NCBI RefSeq assembly: GCF_000377345.1
Contig: NZ_KB898038.1
Location: 1-64,000, forward strand
Length of the DNA: 64,000 bases
Source: Thioalkalivibrio sp. ALJ16
GTDB taxonomy: Bacteria; Pseudomonadota; Gammaproteobacteria; Ectothiorhodospirales; Ectothiorhodospiraceae
Direction: 5' to 3'
Part shown: in pieces, positions 51,034 through 60,158 of the stretch
Numbering within the stretch: the first letter of the stretch is position 1
How the letters are laid out: every line of letters starts with the position of its first letter
The notes under the pieces: model-generated
What the model saw: only the letters and a program-made list of their open reading frames with translations
The model's database searches: none
What the model was told of the DNA's origin: nothing
Translations under genes and position numbers: made by a program

Positions 51034-52272
51034 CTACCGCTCTTGCGGCAGACCCGACCAGAGTTCATCGAGATCGGGGAACGGCCATGCCGCGGGGTCT
51101 TCGCGCGCAGCAATGGCCTCCTTCTGATGCGGCGCGGCGAGATCCACGATCTTCGGGGGAATCCGGCACCCCGAGCTGGTGGAGTAGAAGATCTTCACGA
51201 CCGGCTTGAGCAAGGAGCCAGAGGACTGATCGACGACCACTCCGATGCGGCCGGATTCCATGCGTACGAGCGAACCCACGGGGTAGATCCCCAGGCTCTT
51301 CACGAAGGCCTGGAACACCCGGGGATCGAAGTGGCCGTCCGCCCACTCGGCCATCTTGCGAATGGATTCGCCCGGATCCCAACCCGCCTTGTACGGTCGG
51401 TTCGACGTGATCGCGTCGTAGACATCGCAGACCGCGCCCATCTTCGCGTACAGGGTGATCTGCTCGCCGGTCAGCCCCTCGGGGTATCCCGACCCGTCCA
51501 TCTTCTCGTGGTGGTGCAGGCAGACATCCAGGGTCACCGGATGGAGCGCTTCCGCGGCCGCCTGAAGGATTCGGTGGCCCTCCGCCGGATGGCGTTTCAT
51601 CACGGCAAACTCTTCCGCGGTCAGCTTGCCCGGCTTGTTCAGCACCTCCAGCGGCATCGCGGCCTTGCCGATGTCGTGCATCAACCCCGCCTCTCCCGCC
51701 GCCAGCAGTTCCGTGTCTTCCAGCCCCAGTTCTCGCCCCAGCGCCACCATCAACGCGCACACCGCGACCGAATGCATGTAGGTGTAGTCGTCCGCGTTCT
51801 TCAACCGCGCAAGGCTGACCAGCGCCCGGGAATTGCGGGTTACGGAGTCGGTGATCTCCTCGACCACCTTGCGCGCCAGTTCGGTATCCACTGCGCGGCC
51901 CATCCGCGCCTCGCCAAAAATCGACGTCATGGCCTGGCGCGACTTCCGGCAAATGATCGCGGCCCTCTCCAGTTCCTCCTGCGTGGAAACGGGCCCCCTG
52001 TCACGCCCGGGATCCGATACCGCCTGCAACGACGCCTGCACCTCAGCATCCCGTTCCGCCGAGGTCATGACAGAATTCGCGACCTCTACATCACAACCCT
52101 TGTCGGTATCGATCCAGACCTCGCGGATACTGCTTTCGCGCAGGGCGGTGAGGTCTTTCGGGTTATCCAACAGAAAACGCGTTCGCCAGAACGGATGCTC
52201 CATCCACGACCCACACAGTTCACGGATAAACATCCCGCACACGACGTGATCAACCTGGATCTTCTTCAGCAT
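51034..52272 (-). CDS. DUF3391 plus HD-GYP c-di-GMP phosphodiesterase
   Basis: 412 residues. DUF3391 (IQVDHVVCGMFIRELCGSWMEHPFWRT) is followed by a full HD-GYP domain: YTYMHSVAV, LMHDIGK (H199-D200), RHPAEGHRIL and LHHHEKMDGSGYPEGL. All metal and catalytic residues appear present, in contrast to the paralogue at 23255-24508. It should cleave c-di-GMP to GMP. A promoter lies at 52333-52362. Confidence 0.92.
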   Translation of the reverse strand: MLKKIQVDHVVCGMFIRELCGSWMEHPFWRTRFLLDNPKDLTALRESSIREVWIDTDKGCDVEVANSVMTSAERDAEVQASLQAVSDPGRDRGPVSTQEELERAAIICRKSRQAMTSIFGEARMGRAVDTELARKVVEEITDSVTRNSRALVSLARLKNADDYTYMHSVAVCALMVALGRELGLEDTELLAAGEAGLMHDIGKAAMPLEVLNKPGKLTAEEFAVMKRHPAEGHRILQAAAEALHPVTLDVCLHHHEKMDGSGYPEGLTGEQITLYAKMGAVCDVYDAITSNRPYKAGWDPGESIRKMAEWADGHFDPRVFQAFVKSLGIYPVGSLVRMESGRIGVVVDQSSGSLLKPVVKIFYSTSSGCRIPPKIVDLAAPHQKEAIAAREDPAAWPFPDLDELWSGLPQER

Positions 52273-52332
52273 CGGGAGCCCGGGGTCGTAAAGGGTCGCA
52301 GAGGAACGCCGGGACGCAACGCCGACGCGCTG

Positions 52333-52362
52333 ATTATTGCGCGGGTCGAACCCTCGTAACAA
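52333..52362 (-). promoter_or_regulatory. sigma70-like promoter of the HD-GYP gene
   Basis: On the minus strand TTGTTA (52362-52357), an 18-bp spacer, and AATAAT (52338-52333). A copy of the dispersed GCGTCTCCCTAGCG motif (52366-52379) ends four bases upstream of the -35. Confidence 0.5.
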
Positions 52363-52365
52363 ATC

Positions 52366-52379
52366 CGCTAGGGAGACGC
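52366..52379 (-). repeat. dispersed GCGTCTCCCTAGCG motif copy
   Basis: One base different from 280-293 and 24637-24650. It lies exactly between an HD-GYP promoter and the start of the EAL remnant, so it may mark a recombination joint. Confidence 0.4.
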
Positions 52380-52480
52380 GGGAGCAACTGGAGATCGGCC
52401 GCCAATTGCGATTCGACTGCGTCCAGGGCCACTACTTCGCCCGCCCGCTACTGGCCGGGGAAATCCCGGCGTTGGTGCTC
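52379..52480 (+). pseudogene. decayed EAL domain remnant (last ~30 residues)
   Basis: One frame reads EIGRQLRFDCVQGHYFARPL then LAGEIPAL, matching the extreme C-terminus of EAL domains (compare LRALGCDLVQGFYLGRP in the intact gene at 21946). All catalytic parts are missing. It runs on for 49 codons without resembling the family. It begins right at the repeat at 52366-52379. Confidence 0.65.
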
Positions 52481-52518
52481 TGCGACGTGCCTCGCACCGG
52501 CAGGCTCCACGCGGTTTA

Positions 52519-53217
52519 CTACTGCCCGAAGTATTCCCGCAGCAACTGTGTGGTGCGTGCCGCCGGGTCCTCACGGATACGGCGCTCCTCATCGGCCAGG
52601 ATGGTGAACAACCCGTCCAGGGCCTGATCCGTGACATGGCGATCCAGGTCCACATCCAGTGCCGACAGGCCCGGAATGCGCGCCGCCGCCTCGCGCAATG
52701 GCTGGTACACGCGATCGATCTCGGCGCGCTCCATCTGTTCGCGCACGATCGGCGCATAGCGCTCGCGCAGGGTTGCCTCCGAGGCCCCACGCAGGTACCG
52801 CGTGGCGGCATCGTCCGGGCCCCGCAACACCCCGTACACATCATCCGGCCGCATGCCGCGGATCGCGCTGACGAAGACCGGCACCGCCTCGCGCGCGGCC
52901 TGTTCGGCGGCCCGGTTCATCCGCCGTTCGAGGTCCTCCACCTGGCGCGCAAAGCCGACCCGCCGCAGGGTATTCCCGACCGACTCCACCTCCTGCGGCA
53001 GGCCGATACGGATCAGGGCATTGCCCCAGTAGCCGTCCTCGCGTCCGGTTCGCTCCACCGTGCGCTCGACCCCGATCCGCAAGGCCTCGCGGATCGCCTC
53101 CTCCGCGCGATCCTCCTCCCCGCTGCCGCCCAGACCAAGGTCGCGCACGTCGAGCCCGGCACAGGCACTCAGCAGGGCCAGCATCAGCAACAGGGGAACC
53201 ACCGCCAGACGACGCAT
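52519..53217 (-). CDS. DUF4197 lipoprotein
   Basis: 232 residues. Lipobox LLSAC gives Cys19. The DUF4197 pattern follows: EEAIREALRIGVERTVERTGREDGYWGNALIRIGLPQEVESVGNTLRRVG, LERRMNRAAEQAAREAVPVF, GVLRGPDDAATRYLRGASEATL and YAPIVREQM. Function unknown; likely periplasmic face of the outer membrane. Convergent with nothing; divergent from the alpha/beta hydrolase. Confidence 0.87.
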   Translation of the reverse strand: MRRLAVVPLLLMLALLSACAGLDVRDLGLGGSGEEDRAEEAIREALRIGVERTVERTGREDGYWGNALIRIGLPQEVESVGNTLRRVGFARQVEDLERRMNRAAEQAAREAVPVFVSAIRGMRPDDVYGVLRGPDDAATRYLRGASEATLRERYAPIVREQMERAEIDRVYQPLREAAARIPGLSALDVDLDRHVTDQALDGLFTILADEERRIREDPAARTTQLLREYFGQ

Positions 53218-53344
53218 CGCAATGCTCCTTGATTGGGCGTACCCGGAACGGGTGTGCGGGCATCATACTCCGGCCACCCGGGGTTCATCGCAAGCCACGC
53301 TCGGTCCCCTTGCCGTCGGCATTCACATCACCGAAGGTAATCGC

Positions 53345-54409
53345 ATGAACCACGGCCGATCGTCCCCGCCGCGCCGCCGACGCTGGATGCGCGCGGTACT
53401 GCTCCTGGGCCTGCCCCTGCTGGCACTGATCGCCTGGGTGAGCTGGACGGAACAAAGCCCCGAGCAGGAGCGCGAACTGCGCCTTGAGGTGCAGGATCTG
53501 CTGCACGAGTGGTTTCCCGAGGGTATGCAGCTCCCGGACGAGCTGCAGGGCTTCGTGCCCCGTTCGGAGGTCTTCCCCGAGAGCGCGCCACCCGAGGTCC
53601 TGCTGCTGCACGGCCTGGACGAACCGGGCGACATCTGGGACACGCTGGCGCCGGCGCTGGATGCTGCCGGGATCAACGCCTGGGAGTTTCGCTACCCCAA
53701 CGACCAGGCCATCGACCACAGCGCCGACCTGCTCGCGAAATACTGGGACAAGCTGCCGGGCGACCAGCCGGTGATCCTGATCGGCCACAGCATGGGCGGG
53801 CTGGTGATCCGTGATTTCGTCACCCGCCACCGTCACCCGGTGGATGCCCAGGCCCGGGTTCACGGTCGCGCCGTGGACGGCGTGATCCTGGTCGCCACCC
53901 CCAACCAGGGCTCCGACTGGGCCCGCCTGCGGGTCTGGCTGGAGGTGCGCGAATGGCTGGCCGACATCCAGGAACAGCGCTTCTCGCTGTTCGCCGGCCT
54001 GCGCGACGGCACCGGCGCGGCCAAGATCGACCTGCGTCCGGACAGTGCCTTCCTCGCCGATCTCAACGCCCGCCCCTGGCCGGAGGGCATCCCGGTCCGC
54101 ATCCTCGGCGGCCAGCTGCCCGAACCGACCCCGGCGATGCGCGACAGCCTGGCCTTCCTGGACGAACAGATCGACCTTGAGGCCGTCGCCGGACGCATCC
54201 GCGAGTGGTGGGACCAGACCGACGACGTGCTGGGCGATGGCGTCGTGCCCGTGGACTCGCTGACGCTGGACGCCCACCCCGAGCCGCTGCTGCTGGAAGC
54301 CTCGCACCGCGGCCTGCTGGTACCCGGCCCGCTGACCGACACGCCCCCGGCGATCGAGCCGATCCTCGACATCCTCGACCAGTGGCGCGCCCGCCCCGCC
54401 ATCGACTGA
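53345..54409 (+). CDS. membrane-anchored alpha/beta hydrolase (PGAP1/lipase-like)
   Basis: 354 residues. A single N-terminal helix (16-32) anchors it. The hydrolase core has the oxyanion HGLDEPGDIWD and the nucleophile IGHSMGGLVIRDFV, followed by ATPNQGSDWARL. A possible acid lies in DDVLGDGVVPVDS and the histidine in EASHRGLL. It resembles PGAP1-like or EstA-type lipases. The ATG at 53345 has GAAGGT upstream. Confidence 0.83.
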   Translation: MNHGRSSPPRRRRWMRAVLLLGLPLLALIAWVSWTEQSPEQERELRLEVQDLLHEWFPEGMQLPDELQGFVPRSEVFPESAPPEVLLLHGLDEPGDIWDTLAPALDAAGINAWEFRYPNDQAIDHSADLLAKYWDKLPGDQPVILIGHSMGGLVIRDFVTRHRHPVDAQARVHGRAVDGVILVATPNQGSDWARLRVWLEVREWLADIQEQRFSLFAGLRDGTGAAKIDLRPDSAFLADLNARPWPEGIPVRILGGQLPEPTPAMRDSLAFLDEQIDLEAVAGRIREWWDQTDDVLGDGVVPVDSLTLDAHPEPLLLEASHRGLLVPGPLTDTPPAIEPILDILDQWRARPAID

Positions 54410-54546
54410 CCCGCCCCAGCCGCCACGCAGCGATCGTCACCGGTTCAAGTTTCCGGCCCGCCCGCCGATAGCGGAACTGACGATTTAAAACCCTCCAGTT
54501 CGAAGGTGTAATCTATACCGCGGACTCACCCGCAAGGACTCGCTCC

Positions 54547-56178
54547 ATGAAGACCCAGTTCAGCGTTCGCACCAAACTCCTGATCACCATCGTCCTGCCC
54601 CTGTTGGCGCTGATGGTCATCTCCGTCCTGTCGGTACGTTTCATGTCCGAGATCGGCGCCGGGGTGGACCGGATCTACGCCGACCGCGTGGTCCCCCTAC
54701 GCCAGTTGAAGACCATCGCCGACGACTATGCCGTGGAGGTCATCGACGCGGTCAACAAGGCCCACAACGGGCTGATGTCGGCCGAGCAGGCCCTGGCGGG
54801 CGTGCGCGAGGCGCGCGCCGACATCGACGCGCACTGGTCCAGCTATCTGGCGACCGATCTGACCCCGCGCGAGGAACAACTGGCGGACGAGGCGCGCGGC
54901 CTGTTTCGCGCGGCCAATGCCGATCTGGATCGCCTGGAAACCGCCCTGGCCGCCCTTTCCGGCAACGTGGAGGGCCAGCTCTCGGACTTCAACGGCCCGC
55001 TGTACGACACCATCGACCCGATCAGCGACAAGATCACCGAACTGGTGGATCTGCAGATCGAGGTCGCCGGCCAGGAGGCCGGCGACATTCGCGCCCTGTA
55101 CGACCGCTCGCTGGTGATCTTTGCCGTGGTCGTGCTGCTCGCCCTCGGGCTGGTTCTGAGTGCCGGCTGGTGGACCTACGCCTCGGTGGCCGTGCCCATC
55201 CAGCGCATGCGCGAAACGATGGCCGCGATCGCCGAACACCGCGACCTCTCGAAGCGCGTCGCCACCGCCAACGACGACGAGATCGGCAAGACCGCGGTCG
55301 CGCTGAACGCGATGCTGGACCAGTTCGAGACCTCCATCAGCGAACTGCGCGGCATGACCGACCAGATGGCCTCCGCGGCCGAGGAACTCTCCGCGGTCAG
55401 CACCCAGACCAACGCCAACCTGGACAGCCAGCGCTCCCAGACCGAGCAGGTCTCCACCGCGATGAACGAGATGACCGCGACCGTGCAGGAGGTGGCCCGC
55501 AATGCGAGCGATGTCGCCTCGTCCAGCCAGGAGGCCGATCACGAATCACGCGAGGGCAGCAAGGTCGTCCAGTCCGTGGTCGAGGACATTGGCAAGCTGT
55601 CGGGCGAGGTCGGCCAGATTGCCGACACCATTCACACGCTGGACGAACAGGGTCAGCAGATCGGCAGTGTGCTGGACGTGATCCGAGGCATCGCCGAGCA
55701 GACCAACCTGCTCGCGCTGAACGCGGCCATCGAGGCCGCCCGCGCCGGCGAACAGGGGCGCGGGTTTGCCGTGGTCGCCGACGAGGTGCGCACCCTGGCC
55801 TCGCGCACCCAGGACTCCACCTCCGACATCCAGGCGATGATCGAGGCCCTGCAGGCAGGCACCAAGCAGGCCGTGAGCGCGATGTCCCGCGGTCGCGAGA
55901 TGGCGGAAAGCACCGCCACCGATGCCGAGCGTGCGGGCCAGGCGCTGGAAACCATCGTCAGTGCGGTCACCCAGATCCGCGACATGACCAGCCAGATCGC
56001 CAGCTCGGCCGAAGAACAGAACGCCGTGGCCGAAGAGATCAACCGCAACATCACCACCATCAACGAGATCACCAGCGAGACGGTGTCGGGGGCCAACCAG
56101 ACCGCCACCGCAAGCCACGAGCTCGCCGACATCTCGAGCCGGGTGCGCGAACTCGCCTCGCGCTACCGCGTGTCCTGA
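54547..56178 (+). CDS. transmembrane chemoreceptor (4HB-HAMP-MA)
   Basis: 543 residues. Helix 1 (11-30), periplasmic four-helix bundle (35-190, [25 protein letters not shown]), helix 2 (about 193-212), HAMP ([39 protein letters not shown]) and a cytoplasmic methyl-accepting domain with hairpin tip [35 protein letters not shown]. It should signal to CheA. No che genes are adjacent. A bidirectional hairpin follows at 56185-56216. Confidence 0.92.
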   Translation: MKTQFSVRTKLLITIVLPLLALMVISVLSVRFMSEIGAGVDRIYADRVVPLRQLKTIADDYAVEVIDAVNKAHNGLMSAEQALAGVREARADIDAHWSSYLATDLTPREEQLADEARGLFRAANADLDRLETALAALSGNVEGQLSDFNGPLYDTIDPISDKITELVDLQIEVAGQEAGDIRALYDRSLVIFAVVVLLALGLVLSAGWWTYASVAVPIQRMRETMAAIAEHRDLSKRVATANDDEIGKTAVALNAMLDQFETSISELRGMTDQMASAAEELSAVSTQTNANLDSQRSQTEQVSTAMNEMTATVQEVARNASDVASSSQEADHESREGSKVVQSVVEDIGKLSGEVGQIADTIHTLDEQGQQIGSVLDVIRGIAEQTNLLALNAAIEAARAGEQGRGFAVVADEVRTLASRTQDSTSDIQAMIEALQAGTKQAVSAMSRGREMAESTATDAERAGQALETIVSAVTQIRDMTSQIASSAEEQNAVAEEINRNITTINEITSETVSGANQTATASHELADISSRVRELASRYRVS

Positions 56179-56184
56179 CCGAAA

Positions 56185-56216
56185 GGGAAGGGCGGGCGCA
56201 TCAGCCCGCCCTTCCC
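56185..56216. terminator. strong bidirectional hairpin
   Basis: GGGAAGGGCGGGC (56185-56197) and GCCCGCCCTTCCC (56204-56216) form a 13-bp stem with a six-base loop. The right arm lies within the last codons of the convergent protease gene. Confidence 0.7.
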
Positions 56217-57340
56217 TGCCGCTGCAGATCCATGTGGATCTCGATGGTGCGCAGCAGTTGCTGGCGGTCGATCCAGCCAATCGCACGCCCGGAGGCCTCC
56301 ATCACCGGGATCTGGTTGAGGTTGCGCTCGCCCATGATGCGCAGGATGTCTTCCGCCTTCGTATCCGGCGCCACCCGGCGCAGCGACTCCACCGGGGTCA
56401 TGATCTCGTCGACCCGGCGCGCGGCCCACTGCTCGCGCGGCAGCTTGCGGCTGTCGCTCAGGCTCACCAGCCCCTGAACCCGCTCCGGCGTGCCCACCAG
56501 AAAGGCCCGGCGCCCGCCCGGCAGCACATCGCGGTGAATCCAGTCGTCGATGGTGGTCTCCGGGCGCACGCAGGGCGGATCCGGGCTGGCCAGGTCCCGT
56601 GCGCGCACATCCGCCAGGCGTTCCCGCATGTCGAACATCCGGCCCTGGCCCTCCGCCATGGTCAGCAGGAACCAGGCGATCAGCATCATCCACAACCCGC
56701 CGATCAGGTTGCCAATCACCAGGAGGTTCCAGAAGGCGAAGGCGAACAGCAGGAACGCCACCACACGTCCGCCCCAGACGGCCGCCTCGGTGGCGCGGCG
56801 CGCATCGCCCGTGAGCTTCCAGATCACCGCGCGGAACACCCGCCCGCCATCCAGCGGAAACCCGGGGATCAGGTTGAAGATCGCCACGATCAGGTTGATC
56901 AGCGCGAGCCAGCCCAGCGCCACCGGGATCGGTTCGTACCCGCCCGCGGTGGCCTGCGCGAGCGCGGCGAAACCGAGCGCCAGCGCCACGCTTACCGCCG
57001 GCCCGGCGATAGCGATCCAGAATTCGTCCTCGGCCCGCTCCGGGTCCCGCTCCATCTGCGCCACGCCGCCGAAGATGAACAGCGTGATGGACTCCACCGG
57101 CACCCCGCGCCGCAGCGCCACGATGCTGTGCCCCAGTTCATGCGCCAGGATGGACGCAAAGAACAGCAGGGCCGTCACCAGCGCTGTGCCGGCCGCCATG
57201 GCCAGGCTCCACTCCGGATACCGGTGGTGAAAGCCCGTGCTCATGCTGGCCACCAGCAGGATCAGGATGAACACCCAGCTGATGTGGAGCTGGATACGAA
57301 TCCCGCGGATATGACCGAGAATCAGGACGGTCTTGAACAT
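56201..57340 (-). CDS. site-2 protease (M50) with CBS domains
   Basis: 379 residues. Zinc motif SILAHELGHSIVAL (HExxH at 67-71) and the second ligand in NLIPGFPLDGGRVF, with about six membrane helices. C-terminal pair of CBS domains (VDEIMTPVESLRRVAPDTKAEDILRIMGERNLNQIPVM). FGGVAQMERDPERAEDEFWIAIAGP matches S2P group III. It cleaves anti-sigma factors or membrane proteins, regulated by adenosine nucleotides via CBS. AAGGAG precedes the ATG. Confidence 0.9.
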   Translation of the reverse strand: MFKTVLILGHIRGIRIQLHISWVFILILLVASMSTGFHHRYPEWSLAMAAGTALVTALLFFASILAHELGHSIVALRRGVPVESITLFIFGGVAQMERDPERAEDEFWIAIAGPAVSVALALGFAALAQATAGGYEPIPVALGWLALINLIVAIFNLIPGFPLDGGRVFRAVIWKLTGDARRATEAAVWGGRVVAFLLFAFAFWNLLVIGNLIGGLWMMLIAWFLLTMAEGQGRMFDMRERLADVRARDLASPDPPCVRPETTIDDWIHRDVLPGGRRAFLVGTPERVQGLVSLSDSRKLPREQWAARRVDEIMTPVESLRRVAPDTKAEDILRIMGERNLNQIPVMEASGRAIGWIDRQQLLRTIEIHMDLQRQGRAG

Positions 57341-57477
57341 GCAGCAACTCCTTGCGGGCCCGTGTGTCCGGCTACCACCAACGGGGCCGGCGTGGACCGT
57401 TTTATGGCGCGGCGTCCGGCGCGGTCCGGGCGCACAGGGCTTGCGGAACATCCGCCGCCGGGATCGTTCTCAAGGGC

Positions 57478-57621
57478 ATGGATATCCCCCTGCTTGTCAT
57501 CGGCACCCTGCTCGTCGCCAGCCTGACCGCATTCTTCTCCGGCATCCTGCCCTATCCGATCGGCTGGATCATCCTGGGGATCGCCTTCATCGCGCGGCTC
57601 CTCTATCTGCACGGGCGCTGA
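57478..57621 (+). CDS. small two-helix membrane protein
   Basis: 47 residues with two hydrophobic helices (IPLLVIGTLLVASLTAFFSG and IGWIILGIAFIARLLYL) joined by ILPYP. AAGGG is near the ATG. Unknown function. Divergent from the protease gene, 72 bp before the MOSC gene. Confidence 0.55.
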   Translation: MDIPLLVIGTLLVASLTAFFSGILPYPIGWIILGIAFIARLLYLHGR

Positions 57622-57693
57622 GCGAGACGGCGCCACGCGGGCGCGGACCTGTTGTATCGTCGAGGCTCCGCGCACGCCCGGGACTGCACCCGT

Positions 57694-58386
57694 ATGACCA
57701 CCAACCGACTTATCGGCCTCTACATCGGTCACGTGACCGCGGGCTTCGCCCGGGGCCGCGCCAGCGCCATCAACAAGCAGCCGGTGGCCGGCCCGGTCGC
57801 GGCCGGGCCACTGGGCCTGGCCGGTGACGAGCAGGCGGACCCGGAAAACCACGGCGGCCCGGAACGCGCCCTGCTCCACTACAGCCTGGACCGCTACCCG
57901 GGCTGGCGCGCGCAGTATCCCGAACACGCCGCCCGCTTCGCGCCGGCCGGCTTCGGCGAGAACCTGGCCAGCCACGGCATGGACGAGCACAACGTCCACA
58001 TCGGCGATATCTACCGCGTCGGTACCGCCCGGGTGCAGGTCAGCCAGCCCCGTACCCCGTGCTGGAAGCTCGATGCGCGCTTCGACCTTGCGGGGCTCGC
58101 GCGCGAGGTCCAGACGTCCGGCCGCTGCGGCTGGTTCTATCGCGTACTGGAGCCCGGCCACCTGGCCGCGGGCGACCCCATCGAGCACCTCGAGCGCCCG
58201 CCCGACAGCCCCAGCATCGCGGATGCGATGGCGGCCATCTATCGCCAGCCCCACCGGGGTCATCTGCAGCGGCTCGCCGACTGCGCGACCCTCGCCGAAA
58301 ACTGGCGGGAAAAGGCCCGGCGCCGCCTGCGCGGCGCGCCCGATGCCGGCGGCGAACAACGCCTGACCGGCGCGCCCCCGACTTAG
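57694..58386 (+). CDS. MOSC-domain protein (YiiM-like)
   Basis: 230 residues. The MOSC core has GLAGDEQADPENHGGPERALLHYS, the active-site GFGENLAS, IGDIYRVGTARVQVSQPRTPCWKL with the conserved Cys, and a C-terminal 3-alpha domain (HLQRLADCATLAENWREKARRRL). These enzymes bind the molybdenum cofactor and reduce N-hydroxylated compounds. moaB is elsewhere in the window. Confidence 0.9.
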   Translation: MTTNRLIGLYIGHVTAGFARGRASAINKQPVAGPVAAGPLGLAGDEQADPENHGGPERALLHYSLDRYPGWRAQYPEHAARFAPAGFGENLASHGMDEHNVHIGDIYRVGTARVQVSQPRTPCWKLDARFDLAGLAREVQTSGRCGWFYRVLEPGHLAAGDPIEHLERPPDSPSIADAMAAIYRQPHRGHLQRLADCATLAENWREKARRRLRGAPDAGGEQRLTGAPPT

Positions 58387-58481
58387 CCCCAATCTTTCCT
58401 CTATTGCACCCGCCCGCTGCGCCCCGCGTGAATCCGGACGCCCCCGCGCGGTAGCATGGGGCCTCGCCGTCTGCCGGAGAG

Positions 58482-60020
58482 ATGCCCGTGCTGTTCTGGC
58501 TCACGCTGGTCCCGTTCCTGCTGCTCTTCGCGTGGCTGGTGCCCCTGCGGCGCCCGGCCTACGAGGCCGCTCCCATCGCCTATCTCGCCACGCTGGTGCT
58601 GGCCGTGCTGGTCTGGGAGATGTCGGGCGGTGTACTGGTCGCCAGCCTGCTCGATGCCGGCGTGGTGTTCGTGGAGGTGCTGCTGATCATCCTGATGGCA
58701 CTGCTGGTGCTGAACGTGATGATCGCCACCGGTCACATGAACGCGATCCAGTCGGTGATCGCCAGCGTCTCGCGCGATCACCGCGTGCTGGCAATGCTGC
58801 TGGGCTGGGGGCTGGTGGGGTTCGTCGAGGGCATCGCCGGCTTCGGCACCCCCGCCGTGCTGGCCGCGCCGCTGCTGGTGTATTTCGGCATGCGCCCCCT
58901 GAAGGCGGTGGCCATCGCCCTGATCGGCAACAGCACCGCCGTCCCCTTCGGCGCCGCCGGCACCCCGGTGATCATCGGCTTCGCCGGTCTTGGGCTGGAT
59001 GCGGAGACCACCCGCTCGGCGGTCCTGCAGACCGCAGTGATCCACACCCTCCTGGCGCCCTTCATTACCGTGTTCATGGTCTGGGTGGCCACCCTGGGCG
59101 AGGCGCCGGGACGCTTCCGTGCGTTCCTGCCGTTCGCCGTCCTGTCCGCGCTGGCCTTCGGCATCCCCTACCTGCTGGTGGCCTGGCTGGTGGGGCCGGA
59201 GCTGCCGTCCATTATCGGCGGCGCGGTCGCCATGGCCATCATCGCCCTGGCGGCCCACCGGGGCTTCCTGCTGCCCGGGCATGAGCGCCGCGCGGAGGTC
59301 GAACAGGCCCCGCTCGGGCGCGTGCTGCTGGCCTTCGTGCCATTCGCGGTCATGGCCGTAGCACTGATCGCCTCGCGCACCATCATGCCGCTGCGCGAGG
59401 CCCTGCAGTCCGTGCGTCTGGCACCGGGCGAGGTCCTCGGCATCGAACTGGGCCAGAGCCTGGCCCCGCTGTACACGCCGTATTTCTACTTCGGGCTGGC
59501 CCTGCTGACCGCGCTGGTGCTGTTCCGTGTGAGCCGTGCGGCCCTGGGCCAGGCGATCACCGCCACCTGGAGCAAACTGCGGGTCGCGGCCATCGTGCTG
59601 GCCTTCATCATTGCCCTGACCCAGCTGCTGCTCGCCTCCGGCAACAACGCCGCCGGGCTGCCCTCGATGCCGCAGGTGCTGGGTCAGGGCCTGGCGGAGA
59701 CCCTGGGCGGCAGCTTTGTGATGTTCAGCGCCTTCATCGGCGCGCTGGGTTCGTTCATGACCGGCAGCGCCACCGTCTCCAACCTGCTGTTCGCACAGCT
59801 CCAGGCGGATACCGCCGACTTGCTGGGCATGGCCCTGCCGAGCGTGCTGGCCCTGCAGCTGATCGGCGCCGGCGTCGGCAACATGATCTCGCTGCACAAC
59901 ATCGCCATGGCCGCTGCGGCTGCCGGCCTGCAGGCACGGGAGGGGCAGGTGATCCGCGAGACCATCGTCCCGGTCATCGTGGTGTGCGTCGGCGCCGGCC
60001 TGCTTGCCCTCGCCTCGTAG
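58482..60020 (+). CDS. L-lactate permease (LctP family)
   Basis: 512 residues, about 13 helices. Family hallmarks GLVGFVEGIAGFGTPAVLAAPLLVYFG, LIGNSTAVPFGAAGTPVIIGF and the C-terminal FIGALGSFMTGSATVSNLLFAQLQ are present. It probably imports L-lactate or glycolate with protons. ATG 58482 is close to GGAG; a GTG at 58488 has better spacing. Downstream 60021-60158 has no feature. Confidence 0.9.
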   Translation: MPVLFWLTLVPFLLLFAWLVPLRRPAYEAAPIAYLATLVLAVLVWEMSGGVLVASLLDAGVVFVEVLLIILMALLVLNVMIATGHMNAIQSVIASVSRDHRVLAMLLGWGLVGFVEGIAGFGTPAVLAAPLLVYFGMRPLKAVAIALIGNSTAVPFGAAGTPVIIGFAGLGLDAETTRSAVLQTAVIHTLLAPFITVFMVWVATLGEAPGRFRAFLPFAVLSALAFGIPYLLVAWLVGPELPSIIGGAVAMAIIALAAHRGFLLPGHERRAEVEQAPLGRVLLAFVPFAVMAVALIASRTIMPLREALQSVRLAPGEVLGIELGQSLAPLYTPYFYFGLALLTALVLFRVSRAALGQAITATWSKLRVAAIVLAFIIALTQLLLASGNNAAGLPSMPQVLGQGLAETLGGSFVMFSAFIGALGSFMTGSATVSNLLFAQLQADTADLLGMALPSVLALQLIGAGVGNMISLHNIAMAAAAAGLQAREGQVIRETIVPVIVVCVGAGLLALAS

Positions 60021-60158
60021 GCACCCGCTCGTGCCACACTCCGCCTGTCTGCTTCACCCGCAGCCGACACGATGACGCCGTAACCACGACAGCCCAGGCT
60101 TGCCCCCGGCGGTCGTTCTGGCATTCTGGGAACACAGGTGATGGCCAGGAGGTCATGG

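Noticed and set aside
52379-52430. Partial copy of the 30-bp terminal repeat (TGCGATTCGACTGCGTCC resembles its middle)
   Set aside because: The resemblance falls within the EAL remnant coding for RFDCVQ and is explained by that.
58401-59897. 498-codon minus-strand frame
   Set aside because: Antisense to the lactate permease; His/Gln-rich artefact.
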